Shown here: positions 8,570 to 17,625 of the stretch, piece after piece
Position numbering within the stretch: position 1 is the stretch's first letter
Layout of the letters: each line of letters starts with the position of its first letter
Source: Bradyrhizobium erythrophlei
Lineage (GTDB): Bacteria; Pseudomonadota; Alphaproteobacteria; Rhizobiales; Xanthobacteraceae
Assembly (NCBI GenBank): GCA_900129675.1
Contig: FSRD01000001.1
Coordinates: forward strand, 5,011,501-5,075,500
Direction: 5' to 3'
Length of the DNA stretch: 64,000 nucleotides
Notes under the pieces: generated by a model
What the model was told of the DNA's origin: nothing
The model's database searches: none
The model's input: the letters and a program-made list of their open reading frames with translations, nothing else
Made by a program: the position numbers and the translations under genes

Positions 8570-10297
8570 ATGACTAGAAAGCAATGGCTATTATCGGGTT
8601 GTGTTGCGTGCACGACCCTTATTTCAACCGCTGCTGTCGCCGGTCCGATTGAAAATTACAGCCCGGTGACGCAAGCCCGCCTGGAAAATCCCGAGCCCGG
8701 CAACTGGATGCTGTATCGGCGGACCTATGATGGCCAGGGTTACAGCCCGCTCGAGCAGATCAACACGTCGAACGTGAAGAACCTCGCGCCTGTCTGGACC
8801 TTCTCCACCGGCGTCATCGAAGGCCATGAGGCGCCGCCGATCGTCAACAACGGCGTGATGTTCGTAGCCACCCCGATGGGGCAGGTGATCGCGCTTAACA
8901 CCAAGACCGGCGAAGAATATTGGCGCTACAAGCGGCAGCTTCCGGAAGATCTGTTCCAATTGCATCCGACCAGCCGCGGCGTCGGCCTGTGGCAGGACAA
9001 GCTGTATCTCGCCACGACCGATGATCACGTGGTCGCGCTCGATGCGAAGACCGGCAAGGTTCTCTGGGATACAAAAGTCCAGGACTACAAGAAGGGTCAA
9101 TACCTCACACTGATGCCGCTGGTCGTCGACGGAAAGGTCATTGTCGGCGGCTCCGGCGGCGAATTCGGCGTCCGGGGCTATGTCGTCGCGTATGACGCCA
9201 ATAACGGCAAGGAGTTGTGGCGCACCTTCACCATTCCTGCACCGGGAGAGCCCGGCAGCGAGACGTGGAGCGGCGACGCCTGGAAGACCGGCGGCGGATC
9301 GGCCTGGATGACCGGCAATTACGACAAGGACACCAAGACCATTTATTGGGGTGTTGGTAACGCTGCGCCGTGGCCCGGGGACGCTCACCCCGGTGACAAT
9401 CTCTTTACAACCTCCGTGCTCGGCCTCGATCCCGAGACTGGCAAGATCAAGGCACATTTCCAGTACCATCCGAACGATTCCTGGGATTGGGACGAGGTGG
9501 AGGCGCCGATGCTGGTCGACCTGCAAAGGGATGGCCGGTCCGTCAAGAGCCTGATCCATCCGGGACGCAACGCGATCTTCTGGATCCTGGAGCGCAAGCC
9601 GGACAAGATCAGCTACGTAGCCGGTTGGCCCTATGTTTACACCGATGTCTGGAAAGGCATTGAGCCCGAGACCGGTAAGCCGGTCGTCGACCCCGCGCAC
9701 AAACCGGTGGTCGGCAAGCGGGTCGAGTTCTGCCCGTCACTGTGGGGCGGCAAGGACTGGCCCTCGGCGGCGTACAGCCAGAAGACGAAATATGTCTATG
9801 TGCCGGCCAACGAGAACACCTGCGGCGGCCTTTCTGGCGAGAAGGTGCCGCTGGTTCCAGGCCAGCTCTGGCTTGGCACCAAGCCGGAGGACATCGGTCT
9901 GACGATCCGTCCCGGCGCCAAGCACATCGGCGAATTGCAGGCTTGGGACCCTGCAACCGGCAAGAAAGTCTGGTCGCACAACTTCCCGAAGTCGCAATTG
10001 TTCGGTTCGGTGCTGGCGACCGCGGGCGATCTCGTCTTTGTCGGCGGGACCAACGATCGCAACTTCCGCGCCTTCGACGCCAAGAGCGGCGAACTATTGT
10101 GGGAGCAGAAGACAAACTCCGGCATCATGGGCATGCCGGTCTCCTATGAGGTCGACGGCACGCAATATATCGCCATCCAGTCCGGCTGGGGCGTCGACGC
10201 GCAACGCATCCAGGATGCGCTCAGCACCCAGAACATCGGGGTGGAAAACAACGTGCCGCAGGGCGGCGTGGTCTGGGTGTTCGCCGTCAAGAAATAG
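8570..10297 (+). CDS. PQQ-dependent methanol/ethanol-type dehydrogenase with lanthanide-type D-x-D motif
   Basis: 575 residues with a signal peptide (start of the mature chain near AVAGPIENYSP), so periplasmic. The eight-blade quinoprotein propeller is evident from repeated W motifs (GKVLWDTKVQDY, GKELWRTFT, GKKVWSHNF, GELLWEQKT). GVGNAAPWPGD and NDSWDWDEVEAP are the active-site stretches. The catalytic Asp (306) is followed two residues later by a second Asp (308), the residue that binds rare-earth ions in XoxF-type enzymes, where MxaF has Ala. The adjacent Cys pair of classical enzymes is not seen. AGGGAG lies 9 bases before the ATG at 8570, which decides against the ATG at 8561. It oxidises primary alcohols; the exact substrate is unknown. 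Confidence 0.9.
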   Translation: MTRKQWLLSGCVACTTLISTAAVAGPIENYSPVTQARLENPEPGNWMLYRRTYDGQGYSPLEQINTSNVKNLAPVWTFSTGVIEGHEAPPIVNNGVMFVATPMGQVIALNTKTGEEYWRYKRQLPEDLFQLHPTSRGVGLWQDKLYLATTDDHVVALDAKTGKVLWDTKVQDYKKGQYLTLMPLVVDGKVIVGGSGGEFGVRGYVVAYDANNGKELWRTFTIPAPGEPGSETWSGDAWKTGGGSAWMTGNYDKDTKTIYWGVGNAAPWPGDAHPGDNLFTTSVLGLDPETGKIKAHFQYHPNDSWDWDEVEAPMLVDLQRDGRSVKSLIHPGRNAIFWILERKPDKISYVAGWPYVYTDVWKGIEPETGKPVVDPAHKPVVGKRVEFCPSLWGGKDWPSAAYSQKTKYVYVPANENTCGGLSGEKVPLVPGQLWLGTKPEDIGLTIRPGAKHIGELQAWDPATGKKVWSHNFPKSQLFGSVLATAGDLVFVGGTNDRNFRAFDAKSGELLWEQKTNSGIMGMPVSYEVDGTQYIAIQSGWGVDAQRIQDALSTQNIGVENNVPQGGVVWVFAVKK

Positions 10298-10324
10298 CCG
10301 CGGGTGAAGCCTCGAGGCGAGAAG

Positions 10325-10346
10325 CGGCGGACTGAAAGGTCCGCCG
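10325..10346 (+). terminator. GC-rich hairpin after the PQQ dehydrogenase
   Basis: CGGCGGAC, a six-base loop and GTCCGCCG form a perfect 8-bp stem 28 bases after the stop codon. There is no T run, so it may be a 3' stabiliser or a Rho-assisted end. Confidence 0.4.
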
Positions 10347-10523
10347 TCGTCAGCCGAAAGCAAGCGAAAATCACCCGCGCCGTCAATTAGTGAGGCCATC
10401 GTCGGCACCTTATCTTGTCTACCGACGGATCAGCTCGCATCACGTGGGCTTGGAGAGTTGCTGCATGGTGCAAGAAGGCCGTTCTCATCTAGCGCCTTAA
10501 CAAACCTCTCCTGGAGACTGAAG

Positions 10524-10622
10524 ATGAAATGGAATTCGCCAAAGATTGTAGAAGTCCCAGTCGGGATGGAGATAAACATGTATGCATGTGCCAGTAGGAA
10601 CTCAGCTACTAAAACTGGCTAA
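10524..10622 (+). CDS. pqqA: PQQ precursor peptide PqqA
   Basis: A 32-residue frame that starts MKWNSPKIVEVPVGMEINMY and ends in TAA at 10620-10622. The MKW start, the IVEVPVGME core and above all the E-x3-Y spacing (E16, Y20), the glutamate and tyrosine that PqqE crosslinks to build pyrroloquinoline quinone, identify it as PqqA. GGAG lies 8 bases before the ATG. No pqqB-E genes follow in the window, so it is an extra copy that would rely on biosynthesis genes elsewhere. Its place directly after a PQQ enzyme fits local cofactor supply. The tail after Y20 (ACASRNSATKTG) is somewhat longer than usual. Confidence 0.85.
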   Translation: MKWNSPKIVEVPVGMEINMYACASRNSATKTG

Positions 10623-11117
10623 GGAAAGTTGATCTGCCGAAGGCGTCTCGGTGCGATTTGGCCGGCGCTTTGCTGTCGGTCAAATCCAAGACGAACATAA
10701 TCGTTTCGACGCGACCACAGGCGGAAACCGTTGAGGCAATTTTGAACGCCGATTGTCACACGGCTATACCTACTCAGCTCTGGAGAATATTTGCACATCC
10801 GAAATCACAAAATTGCAGATTGCCCGGAGTTGAAAGCTGGCAGAGGATCACTGGGCTTGCATCTTACGGCTCGGCCTCTTGTTGTCGCAGCCGTCGCACC
10901 CTACGCGACCTCTAAGACCATGACCGGACAGGAAGCTGGCGATGAACAGCAGCTTCATCCGATTTTCGGCCGCAAAGCTTTTGGAGCGACAGCTCTCGTT
11001 GACGCTCCGGGCCTGGCCACGACGATTTCGCCGGTGAATTCCTAGTCCCTTGGCCTTGTGTGTGTGTGTGTGTAGTCGTGGAGCAATGACCGGTTCAATA
11101 TCGCAGGAGCAGAGCCA
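10623..11117. other. Intergenic stretch between pqqA and the aldehyde dehydrogenase
   Basis: No convincing gene. It contains a (TG)8 run at 11057-11073. The ribosome site of the next gene (AGGAG at about 11105) closes it, and a promoter for that gene is expected here but not recognisable. Confidence 0.4.
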
Positions 11118-12554
11118 ATGACCGTATTGCACAAGAACTTCATAGGCGGCCAGAGCGTCAGCGTCGAGACAGGTGACCGCATCAAGGTCTACAACCCTGC
11201 TCGGGACACCGTGTTGGCCGAAATTCCCGACACGCCCGCCGACATGGTCGATCGCGCCGTTCAGGCGGCAAAGAAGGCGCAGAAGAGCTGGGCCAAGCTA
11301 CCGGCGATCCAGCGCGCCAACGCCCTTCGGCGAATCTCAGCAAAGATCCGCGAGAACGCGGACAAGATCGCCCATGTGATTTCTGAGGAGCAAGGCAAGA
11401 TCCTGCCGCTCGCCAAGGTCGAGGCGGCCTTCACTGCAGACTATCTCGATTACATGGCCGAATGGGCGCGTCGAATCGAAGGCGAGATCCTCGAGAGCGA
11501 CCGACCCGGCGAAACGATCCTGTTCTTCCGCCAGCCGATCGGCGTCGTCGCCGGCGTGCTGCCCTGGAACTTCCCGTTCTTCCTTATCGCTCGCAAGCTC
11601 GGGCCGGCGCTCGTCTGCGGCAACTCGATCGTTATTAAGCCGAGCGAAGAGACGCCAAACAATGCGGCGCTATTTGTCAATCTTCTGACCGGCCTAGACA
11701 TTCCGGACGGTGTGATCAACTTCGTCCATGGCTCCGGCCGCACGACTGGCGATGCGCTGTGCGGCCATCCGGACGTCGGCCTAATCAGCTTCACTGGAAG
11801 CGTTGCCACGGGTTCGGCGATCATGAAAGTCGCGGCGAAGAACATCACGAAGGTCAACCTCGAACTCGGCGGGAAGGCTCCCGCCATTGTGTGCAAGGAC
11901 GCCGACATTGCGCAGGCGGCCAAGTTCGTCGCGGCGTCCCGCACGCTCAACACGGGGCAGGTCTGCAACGCGGCGGAGCGCGTCTATGTCGAACGCCCGA
12001 TAGCCGACAAGTTCGTCTCGGCCCTGGCAGATTCCATGAAGGCAACGCGCTTCGGCGATCCGCTTGGCGGGAAGGAAATCGACATGGGGCCTCTTGTCAA
12101 CAAGGCAGCGCTCCAGAAAATCGAGGATCTCGTCGAATCGGCGAAGAAGCAAGGCGCGGAAGTCGTGACCGGTGGCAAGGTGGCGAACTTAGGCGCGGGG
12201 AACCATTACGAGCCGACCGTGCTGGTCAACTGCAGGCAGGATATGGATATCATGCGGAAGGAAATTTTCGGGCCGGTGCTTCCGGTTAATGTCGTCGAAA
12301 ATCTCGACCAGGCGATCGAGCTTGCGAATGATTCCGAATACGGCCTGACTTCGTCGATCTACACGAACGACATTCGGACCGCGATGAAGGCGTGCAACGA
12401 ACTCACGTTCGGCGAAACTTACGTCAATCGCGAGAATTTCGAGGCGATGCAGGGGTTCCACGCGGGCAACCGCAAATCCGGCATCGGCGGCGCCGATGGA
12501 AAGCATGGTCTGTTGGAGTATACGACCACGCACGTCTGCTACATCCAGACCTGA
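11118..12554 (+). CDS. aldA: NAD-dependent aldehyde dehydrogenase, AldA (lactaldehyde/glycolaldehyde) type
   Basis: 478 residues. Landmarks in order are LPWNFPFFLIARKLGPALV (cofactor and substrate tunnel), FTGSVATGSAIM, the general base in LELGGKAPAIV and the catalytic Cys283 in NTGQVCNAAERVYV. The C-terminus reads ETYVNRENFEAMQGFHAGN and then KSGIGGADGKHGL, which is very close to E. coli AldA and unlike betaine or succinate semialdehyde enzymes. It should oxidise a small (hydroxy)aldehyde to the acid in the cytoplasm. With the upstream alcohol dehydrogenase it forms a plausible two-step alcohol-to-acid route. The gene symbol is by resemblance only. Confidence 0.85.
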   Translation: MTVLHKNFIGGQSVSVETGDRIKVYNPARDTVLAEIPDTPADMVDRAVQAAKKAQKSWAKLPAIQRANALRRISAKIRENADKIAHVISEEQGKILPLAKVEAAFTADYLDYMAEWARRIEGEILESDRPGETILFFRQPIGVVAGVLPWNFPFFLIARKLGPALVCGNSIVIKPSEETPNNAALFVNLLTGLDIPDGVINFVHGSGRTTGDALCGHPDVGLISFTGSVATGSAIMKVAAKNITKVNLELGGKAPAIVCKDADIAQAAKFVAASRTLNTGQVCNAAERVYVERPIADKFVSALADSMKATRFGDPLGGKEIDMGPLVNKAALQKIEDLVESAKKQGAEVVTGGKVANLGAGNHYEPTVLVNCRQDMDIMRKEIFGPVLPVNVVENLDQAIELANDSEYGLTSSIYTNDIRTAMKACNELTFGETYVNRENFEAMQGFHAGNRKSGIGGADGKHGLLEYTTTHVCYIQT

Positions 12555-12972
12555 TCGACTGCACCTGCGTCTGGTCCCTAAGGCCTTCGGAGTCGATCTG
12601 AAGGCCTTGGTGACATACCGACTGCAAAAAAGCCACGCACGGAACTCCAAGCATGACGATTTTGGGCACATCATTCCGGCAGCGCCGCAGTAACTTCGAC
12701 GGCGCCGGTTTGTTCAGCGTGGAGCCGCTGGGTTGGTAGCGTTCAGCCAGCAAAGCGAATCACCGCTGAGACGGCAAGACGAGGCATCCAGATCCCGAGC
12801 CGGCGGGCAAGTCACATCAGCGGGCCGCGCTGAGCAAGCAAATCGGCATCAAGTCCACATGCGCCAATGCACTCCCAGGCGTAGGACAGCAGATGCCCGC
12901 GCAGGCTGCGCCTGACAGCGCGGACGCCACCGTTCTGCCTCCATTCGGTGTGGGTCGGTATTGCGGGGGGCC
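12555..12972. other. Intergenic stretch between convergent genes; hairpin near the aldehyde dehydrogenase end
   Basis: The aldehyde dehydrogenase and the cytochrome c gene converge here. AAGGCCTTC (about 12580) and GAAGGCCTT (about 12600) form a 9-bp stem that may end aldA transcription, though no T run follows. No gene is recognisable in the rest. Confidence 0.4.
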
Positions 12973-13365
12973 TTACTTCGTCTTCCCGTCCTTGTCGAAT
13001 TGCGCGATGTAGGCCCAGAGGTCGTTTGCCTCTTTCTCGTTCTTGATGCCGGCGAACGCCATCTTGGTGCCGGGAATCTTGGAATTGGGATCCTTGATGT
13101 ATTCGAGGAATACTTCCTTGCTCCAAGTGATGCCGGAGTTCTTGTTGGCGTCCGAATAGGAATAGCCCTCGGCGGTGCCGGATTTGCGGCCGTCCAGCCC
13201 GTTGAGTTCCGGACCGATCTTGTTCTTGGCGCCTGCGCCAATCGCGTGGCAGGCAAGACACTTGTTGAACGAGGTCTTGCCGGCGGTGGTGTCTTGCGCC
13301 GGCGCGCCGGATGCTGCGATCAAGGAGGTGACGACGGCCAGCGCGCTAATGGTCGGTATCTTCAT
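12973..13365 (-). CDS. Soluble periplasmic class I cytochrome c
   Basis: 130 residues with a signal peptide cleaved near GAPAQ. Heme attachment motif C36-L-A-C39-H40 (KCLACHAIG) and the axial Met102 in GTKMAFAGIK define a mitochondrial-type cytochrome c (c2/c550 class). The C-terminal helix (NDLWAYIAQFDKDG) is intact. The ATG at 13365 is the first Met before the signal peptide; upstream codons are unlike a leader. It lies within 3 kb of the PQQ dehydrogenase and is a natural electron acceptor for it, but it is transcribed convergently, so it is under separate control. Confidence 0.88.
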   Translation of the reverse strand: MKIPTISALAVVTSLIAASGAPAQDTTAGKTSFNKCLACHAIGAGAKNKIGPELNGLDGRKSGTAEGYSYSDANKNSGITWSKEVFLEYIKDPNSKIPGTKMAFAGIKNEKEANDLWAYIAQFDKDGKTK

Positions 13366-13482
13366 GTGGAGGCTCTTCTTTTTTTCCAGTGTGAATGGTG
13401 CGGTTGCTTCTGGCAGGCCCGCTTCGATTGGCCTAGATGGGCCGCTCGCTCGTGCTCGCGGGCCTCTACCGGCAGCATGCAC

Positions 13483-13638
13483 TCAGTTGGTCGGCGGCGG
13501 GTCGCCCCATTTGATTGCGTCAGCGTTCGGCAACAGGACCATTTTTTCGCGCATCTTTTCGTCGGCTGCGTCCGCTCGATCTGCCACGACGAAAAAGGCG
13601 ACGCCAGCAACGACGATCTTTAAGGCATTTGGCAACAT
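13483..13638 (-). CDS. 51-residue secreted peptide of unknown function
   Basis: The frame MLPNALKIVVAGVAFFVVAD continues with RADAADEKMREK and ends GDPPPTN. It has a good signal peptide (hydrophobic core, cleavage near ADA) and a mature part of only about 26 residues. GGAGG lies 7 bases before the ATG at 13638. It is 117 bases upstream of the cytochrome c on the same strand. The tail looks like the start of a cupin-type protein (IKWGDPPP), so it may be a gene truncated by a downstream change. I do not recognise it as a known family. Confidence 0.5.
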   Translation of the reverse strand: MLPNALKIVVAGVAFFVVADRADAADEKMREKMVLLPNADAIKWGDPPPTN

Positions 13639-13721
13639 GGGCATCCTCCGAACAAATTGACAGCACTCGAGTGAGCGTCCACCGTTGTTTCCGCGCACGA
13701 AATCCACCTCCCGGCCATCGC

Positions 13722-13756
13722 AAAAGACCCGGGCCACCTCGGGCCCGGGTTTGCAT
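13722..13756 (-). terminator. Rho-independent terminator (reverse strand)
   Basis: On the reverse strand ACCCGGGCC, a six-base loop and GGCCCGGGT are followed by CTTTT. It lies upstream of the 51-residue gene and would end transcription arriving from higher coordinates. Confidence 0.5.
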
Positions 13757-14197
13757 AGTGGCCCTAGGGCAAGGGAGGTTAGCTCCCGAGGGCGCTGATT
13801 ATGCTCTGCCAGCCGTACACGTCAACCAACCTGCAATTTCGCGAATCGGTTGTGCAAATAGTCGCATGGCCAAGGCCATCGTCGCTAACAGGAAAATGGC
13901 CCCAACGTCTCGAGTAGGCTGGGGCTTTGGGTCAGAGAACTCTTGGGAAGAGCGAGGAGACCACGTTTGTTCCTGCCGGCTGATGCGAGCCGGCTTCGCT
14001 GGGGGACGACTGTGGGATCGGATAAAAAACCGCTCCGGCTTCTGGGGAAGAGAGCTCCGCCGTATGAGCCGAGGAGGCCACAGATCTGGCGTACCGCAGA
14101 CTATGGCTGTTGAAACAGCGCAATGATGAAAGCGCCGTCGTGATCGCTCCGCGTCACGCGCGGGCGATCGCTTGTCTGTCGCACGAATGGAAGAAAC
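13757..14197. other. Intergenic stretch, no gene seen
   Basis: Low coding signal. A hairpin GCCCCA...TGGGGC followed by TTTGGG occurs near 13900-13930 and may be a weak terminator. Nothing else could be assigned. Confidence 0.35.
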
Positions 14198-14580
14198 TCA
14201 AAAATTCAGCCGGTCGGAACGGCCATTCATCGAACCTTGGCGCTTCCCTTGCAGACTAATCGACGCTGGGGGATTTTGAGGGCCCAGTTCGTAAGCCCGC
14301 GCCGCCCAGAAGCATATTCGGTTGGAGCGGTGTTGTAGGACACGGCAAATGGAAACAAATCTGTCGGTCGATTTGTCGAGCCGTCTGTCTAAACCTGTCG
14401 AGTTTAGATGTCCAACGAGCTCGCCCGTCGGTTTGTAAATCTTTTGACCTCGGAGGTCATGAAGCTTCCTGCCGAATAGATCATAAATTTCATTTACACG
14501 GATGTTAGCGACGTACTGTCCTTCGCTGTTAAATACTTTCCCGTCACACGTTACCTTTTCGTTGTGACCTACCCCGGGAT
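14198..14580 (-). pseudogene. Remnant of a small beta-repeat hypothetical protein
   Basis: The recognisable core is VTCDGKVFNSEGQYVANI and then FGRKLHDLRGQKIYKPTGEL, with the repeating pattern of a short protein in which GxKI-YxxxGELVGHL segments follow each other. Similar small proteins are common in Bradyrhizobium; the function is unknown. The frame is open to 14713, but beyond about 14590 it overlaps the IS3 left end on the other strand, so the natural start was probably removed by that insertion. No ATG lies at the start of the homologous part. Confidence 0.45.
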
Positions 14581-14630
14581 TTTCGGACCGGTGATTACTT
14601 GAGAGACTGCCCTCCGAATCGGAGGAGCGG

Positions 14631-14890
14631 ATGCGCAAGTCAAGGTTCACGGACGAGCAGATAGTGGCGATCCTGCGAGGAGCGGATCGAGAGCCGATCG
14701 GCGTGGTCGCCAAGAGGCATGGGATCAGCGAGCAGACGATCTACACGTGGAGGAAGCGTTTCGGAACGTTCCAGGCTGACGATGTACGCCGGCTTAAGCG
14801 GCTTGAAGCTGAGAACGCGCGGCTGAAGAAGCTGGTTGCCGAACGCGACCTCGAGATCGAGGTGATGAAGGAGATCACTGCAAAAAATGG
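14631..14890 (+). CDS. IS3-family transposase OrfA (helix-turn-helix protein)
   Basis: The product starts MRKSRFTDEQIVAILRGADR, with the helix-turn-helix GVVAKRHGISEQTIYTWRKR and the leucine-zipper-like stretch RLKRLEAENARLKKLVAERD, typical of IS3 OrfA. Its frame would run on to 15566, but similarity stops at EVMKEITAKN, where the run of six A (14881-14886) is a normal site for the -1 frameshift that makes the OrfAB fusion. OrfB starts at 14887. Confidence 0.8.
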
Positions 14891-15785
14891 TGAGCGTGCC
14901 GGCTCGCCGTGCCGGAGTAGCGTACGCGACGGGCAAGGGCCTGTCGCAACGGCGGGCTTGCACGCTGCTCGGTGTCGGGCGATCCGCGTTGCACTGTTGC
15001 TCGACGAAGCTGGCGAAGGATACGCCGGTGCTGGCGCGGATGGCGGAGTTGGCGGCGCAATATCCGCGTTATGGTTACCGGCGGATCGCGATCTTTCTTG
15101 GCCGCGACGGTCATGTGATGAGCTTTGGACGTGTGCACCGTCTGTGGCGGCAGGCGCGTCTTCAGGTGCCACGCAAGCGCCCAAGAAAGCGCATCGCGAC
15201 CGGCCGCCCACGCCCGAACGCGCCGACGGGCGCCAACCAGGTGTGGTCGTACGACTTCGTGTTCGACTGGTGCGCCAACGGCCGGCAGCTCAAGTGCCTG
15301 ACCGTCACCGACGAATGGACAAAAGAGGGTCTTGCGATCGAGGTGGATGGCCGCATCCGTTCCGGCCGCGTGATCGAAGTGTTGTCGCGGCTGGTGTCCG
15401 AGCGCGGCGCATCACTGTATTTGCGCTCGGACAATGGGCCGGAGTTTGTCTCCCGCGCCTTGCTGAAGTGGATCGTCGACCAAGGCATCGCCACCGCATT
15501 GATCGATCCGGGCAAACCCTGGCAGAATGGCGCGACGGAGAGCTTCAACGGCAAGTTCCGCGATGAGTGTCTGAGCCTCGAATGGTTCCGGTCACGGACC
15601 GAGGCGAAGGTGCGGCCGGCGTGAGATAGCCGAGACTCGAATGCGGGCGTTCGCGGCCAAGCTCGAGCAGCAAGGCGCAACGGACGCCCAAGCGACGGGG
15701 CGGATCGCTGCGGTATATGGGGCCTCCGCGCCCCGCCCCGTCGCACAACCGTCCCGCAAGGGGCATGCAAACGAAAGAAGCAATC
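14887..15785 (+). pseudogene. IS3-family transposase OrfB with an inverted segment near its 3' end
   Basis: The integrase core is well preserved: NQVWSYDFVFDWCANGRQLK (first Asp), LRSDNGPEFVSRALLKW (second Asp) and NGATESFNGKFRDECLSLEW (Glu). After SRTEAKV the normal continuation is missing. The next about 39 bases (15611-15649) are inverted: on the reverse strand they encode RPHSSLGYLTPAA, the conserved tail motif, and the forward frame resumes with FAAKLEQQGATDAQ at 15650. The inversion brings in a TGA at 15622-15624. The enzyme keeps its catalytic residues but loses its C-terminal tail. Confidence 0.8.
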
Positions 15786-15970
15786 GGGGTGGTCGTCTCA
15801 AGTTAAACGTGGTCCGAAGAAACAGGGCAGGTCCAGTTGAGCGATCAATTGTCTCTTGGCCCCAGGCAAAGGCCGGGATCTTCATCAGCTTATCGCGGGT
15901 GAGACTGAACTGAAAAGGCGCTCCACCAGCAGCTTGAGAAGCTCGCCGGTAATCAACGTCGCAATGCTGC

Positions 15971-16581
15971 TCAAGAACTGGCCGGTCGCAGCCAGAGATG
16001 CCGCAACAGCCTTGACGGTTCGAGGATGATCACGGGCACCGAAAACAATGCGAGTGTGGGATAAGGCGGCAGCGACCTGATCCAGGCCCGCAATTTTGCG
16101 CCAAATGATTGGCTATCCAGTTTGAGATCGGCTTGGCCACGGCCACGAAGATCCGCATCCACCAGGAAGTAGATCGCGGCCAGCACCACGGCGTCCTCCG
16201 CCAAGCCAAAGCCTCCGGAGGCATACCGTCCAGCTCGCCAATCCGGCGGTCAATCGGACTGATCACGCGCTTCGAGAACGGCCCGAGGTGCATGTACAGC
16301 GCCATCTAGAACGGCTCGCAAACCTCCGGCGGGGCACGCATAGTCCTGTTTACGCTGTCGATGCCGCCAAGCCTCTTGCGCATGTCGCCATCCGGCAGTT
16401 CGCAGCGCCGATCGGACCGATCGAGCATGACGGCAAGCCGCAATAGCCGTCCTGCATATGCCGTCGGGCAGAACACGTGCCCGAGCACCGCCTTGTAAAT
16501 TGCAAGGATGTCACGAAGCGGACGCTTGGTGTCGAAATTGCAGCCGAGCGTGCATTGGTCGCCCGCCTGCTCGACCTTCAT
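15971..16581 (-). pseudogene. C-terminal remnant of a B12-binding radical-SAM (DUF4070-like) protein
   Basis: On the reverse strand one frame reads GCNFDTKRPLRDILAIYKAV, LRLAVMLDRSDRR and RKRLGGIDSVNR (16581-16310), then an in-frame TAG, then MALYMHLGPFSKRVISPIDR (16305-16240). This order matches the C-terminal domain of B12-binding radical-SAM enzymes, with an internal deletion at the stop. A second frame near 16100-16000 (FGAKLRAWIRSLPPYPTLAL) may be further remnant. The radical-SAM core is absent, so it is not functional. Family assignment rests on pattern memory. Confidence 0.4.
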
Positions 16582-16924
16582 GACATCATGACCTTCGTGC
16601 AGGCAGCCTTCCTTCCCTAGCCGCCGCGGGAGCGGACATCGTCACAGCCGGTCGGCATTAGGTCGAAGATGTGAAACGTATCTGGTTCGAAATGCACATC
16701 AAAGGCCAATCTGCCGCCTTTTCGCGCGTCGCATCGTTGCTGTTTGTTTTAAGGAAACCGAAAACCCGCTGGATGGTTGCAAGCGGGTAAGCAGTCGCCT
16801 ATAGGCGATATTCGCTAGACTAAGTTGCTGATGAGGACGCCGCGCGGCGGAATATCTGGTCGGGCGACTTCGATAGACCTTGGGATTGACGCGCCGCGAC
16901 AGAACCAATGATTTGACGATCGCC
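16582..16924. other. Intergenic stretch, no gene seen
   Basis: No open frame with a plausible protein or ribosome site. It separates the radical-SAM remnant from the helicase fragment. Confidence 0.35.
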
Positions 16925-17158
16925 ATGAAGCCGCAGCCGGAACCATCAGCCCAGGAAGTACTGGCCGGCTTGGTCGAGCGCGTCACATATCACAACGCCG
17001 AGAATGGCTTCTGTGTGCTGCGAGCCAGGGCGAGGCCACCGCGATGTCGTGACCGCTGTGGGCCATTCAGCAACCATCGCAGCGGGTGAGTGGATCACCG
17101 CCTCGGGCGAATGGGTCAACGACCGCACCCATGGCCAGCAGTTCAAAGCAAAGTTTCC
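16925..17158 (+). pseudogene. N-terminal fragment of a RecD-like ATP-dependent helicase
   Basis: The frame from the ATG at 16925 reads MKPQPEPSAQEVLAGLVERV and TYHNAENGFCVLRARA, then shifts frame near 17030 and continues as GHRDVVTAVGHSATIAAGEW and TASGEWVNDRTHGQQFKAKF. This is the OB-fold start of RecD2-type helicases. It ends at about 17158, where an IS5-type transposase tail begins. All helicase motifs are missing. Confidence 0.65.
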
Positions 17159-17460
17159 GGTTCAAGGTCTGGATCAGCGGCCAGGTTCGCCGTGTCACCA
17201 AAGCCATCCGTCGCGAGATGCGGCGTCGCGCCGCCGTCGAGCCTGTGATCGGCCATCTCAAGGACGACCACCGAATGCGCCGCAACCATCTCAAGGGTCG
17301 CGACGGCGACCGCATCAACGCCGTGCTCGCCGCCGCCGGCTACAATTTCAGCCTGCTCCGCCGCTGGTTCACGGAACTTTTACGCGTCCTGTTATGGATA
17401 CTCTGTCGCCGCCTATCGCAACCACACCTTGCGTACAACGGTGCTCAGAAACGTTCTTAA
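17159..17460 (+). pseudogene. IS5-family transposase C-terminal fragment
   Basis: The frame reads RREMRRRAAVEPVIGHLKDD, then HLKGRDGDRINAVLAAAGYN and FSLLRRWFTELLRVLL. The EPVIGHLK segment carries the C-terminal catalytic Glu and the rest is the usual hydrophobic tail of IS5-type transposases. It is fused directly to the helicase fragment, which it presumably truncated. No left part of the element remains. Confidence 0.75.
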
Positions 17461-17625
17461 CGAACGACTTGTTGATAAGAGCACGGGCAAATGATCTGGC
17501 GTGCCCCCTAAAGCACTTCACCAACGGTTGGCGCTGCGCGTGTCCATTGGCTCGCTGATTGGCGAGTTAAAGCTTAACGTAACGAAAGCGGTGTCGTCAG
17601 CGATCCCTCCAGGTGCTGATCCGGA

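Larger units (their letters stand above)
14595..15840 (+). mobile_element. IS3-family (two-ORF) insertion sequence, damaged
   Basis: An orfA/orfB pair with an A-rich frameshift window at the overlap. The left end probably lies in the CTGCCCT-containing stretch near 14605; the other strand at about 15815-15830 also shows CTGCCCTG, so these may be terminal repeats. The 3' part of orfB is rearranged, so transposition is unlikely. Confidence 0.7.

Noticed and set aside
8624..9700. 358-residue reverse-strand frame
   Set aside because: Antisense to the PQQ dehydrogenase, which has all its family motifs.
11057..11073. (TG)8 run as a phase-variation element
   Set aside because: It lies outside any gene, about 45 bases before the aldehyde dehydrogenase start, with no evidence of length variation.
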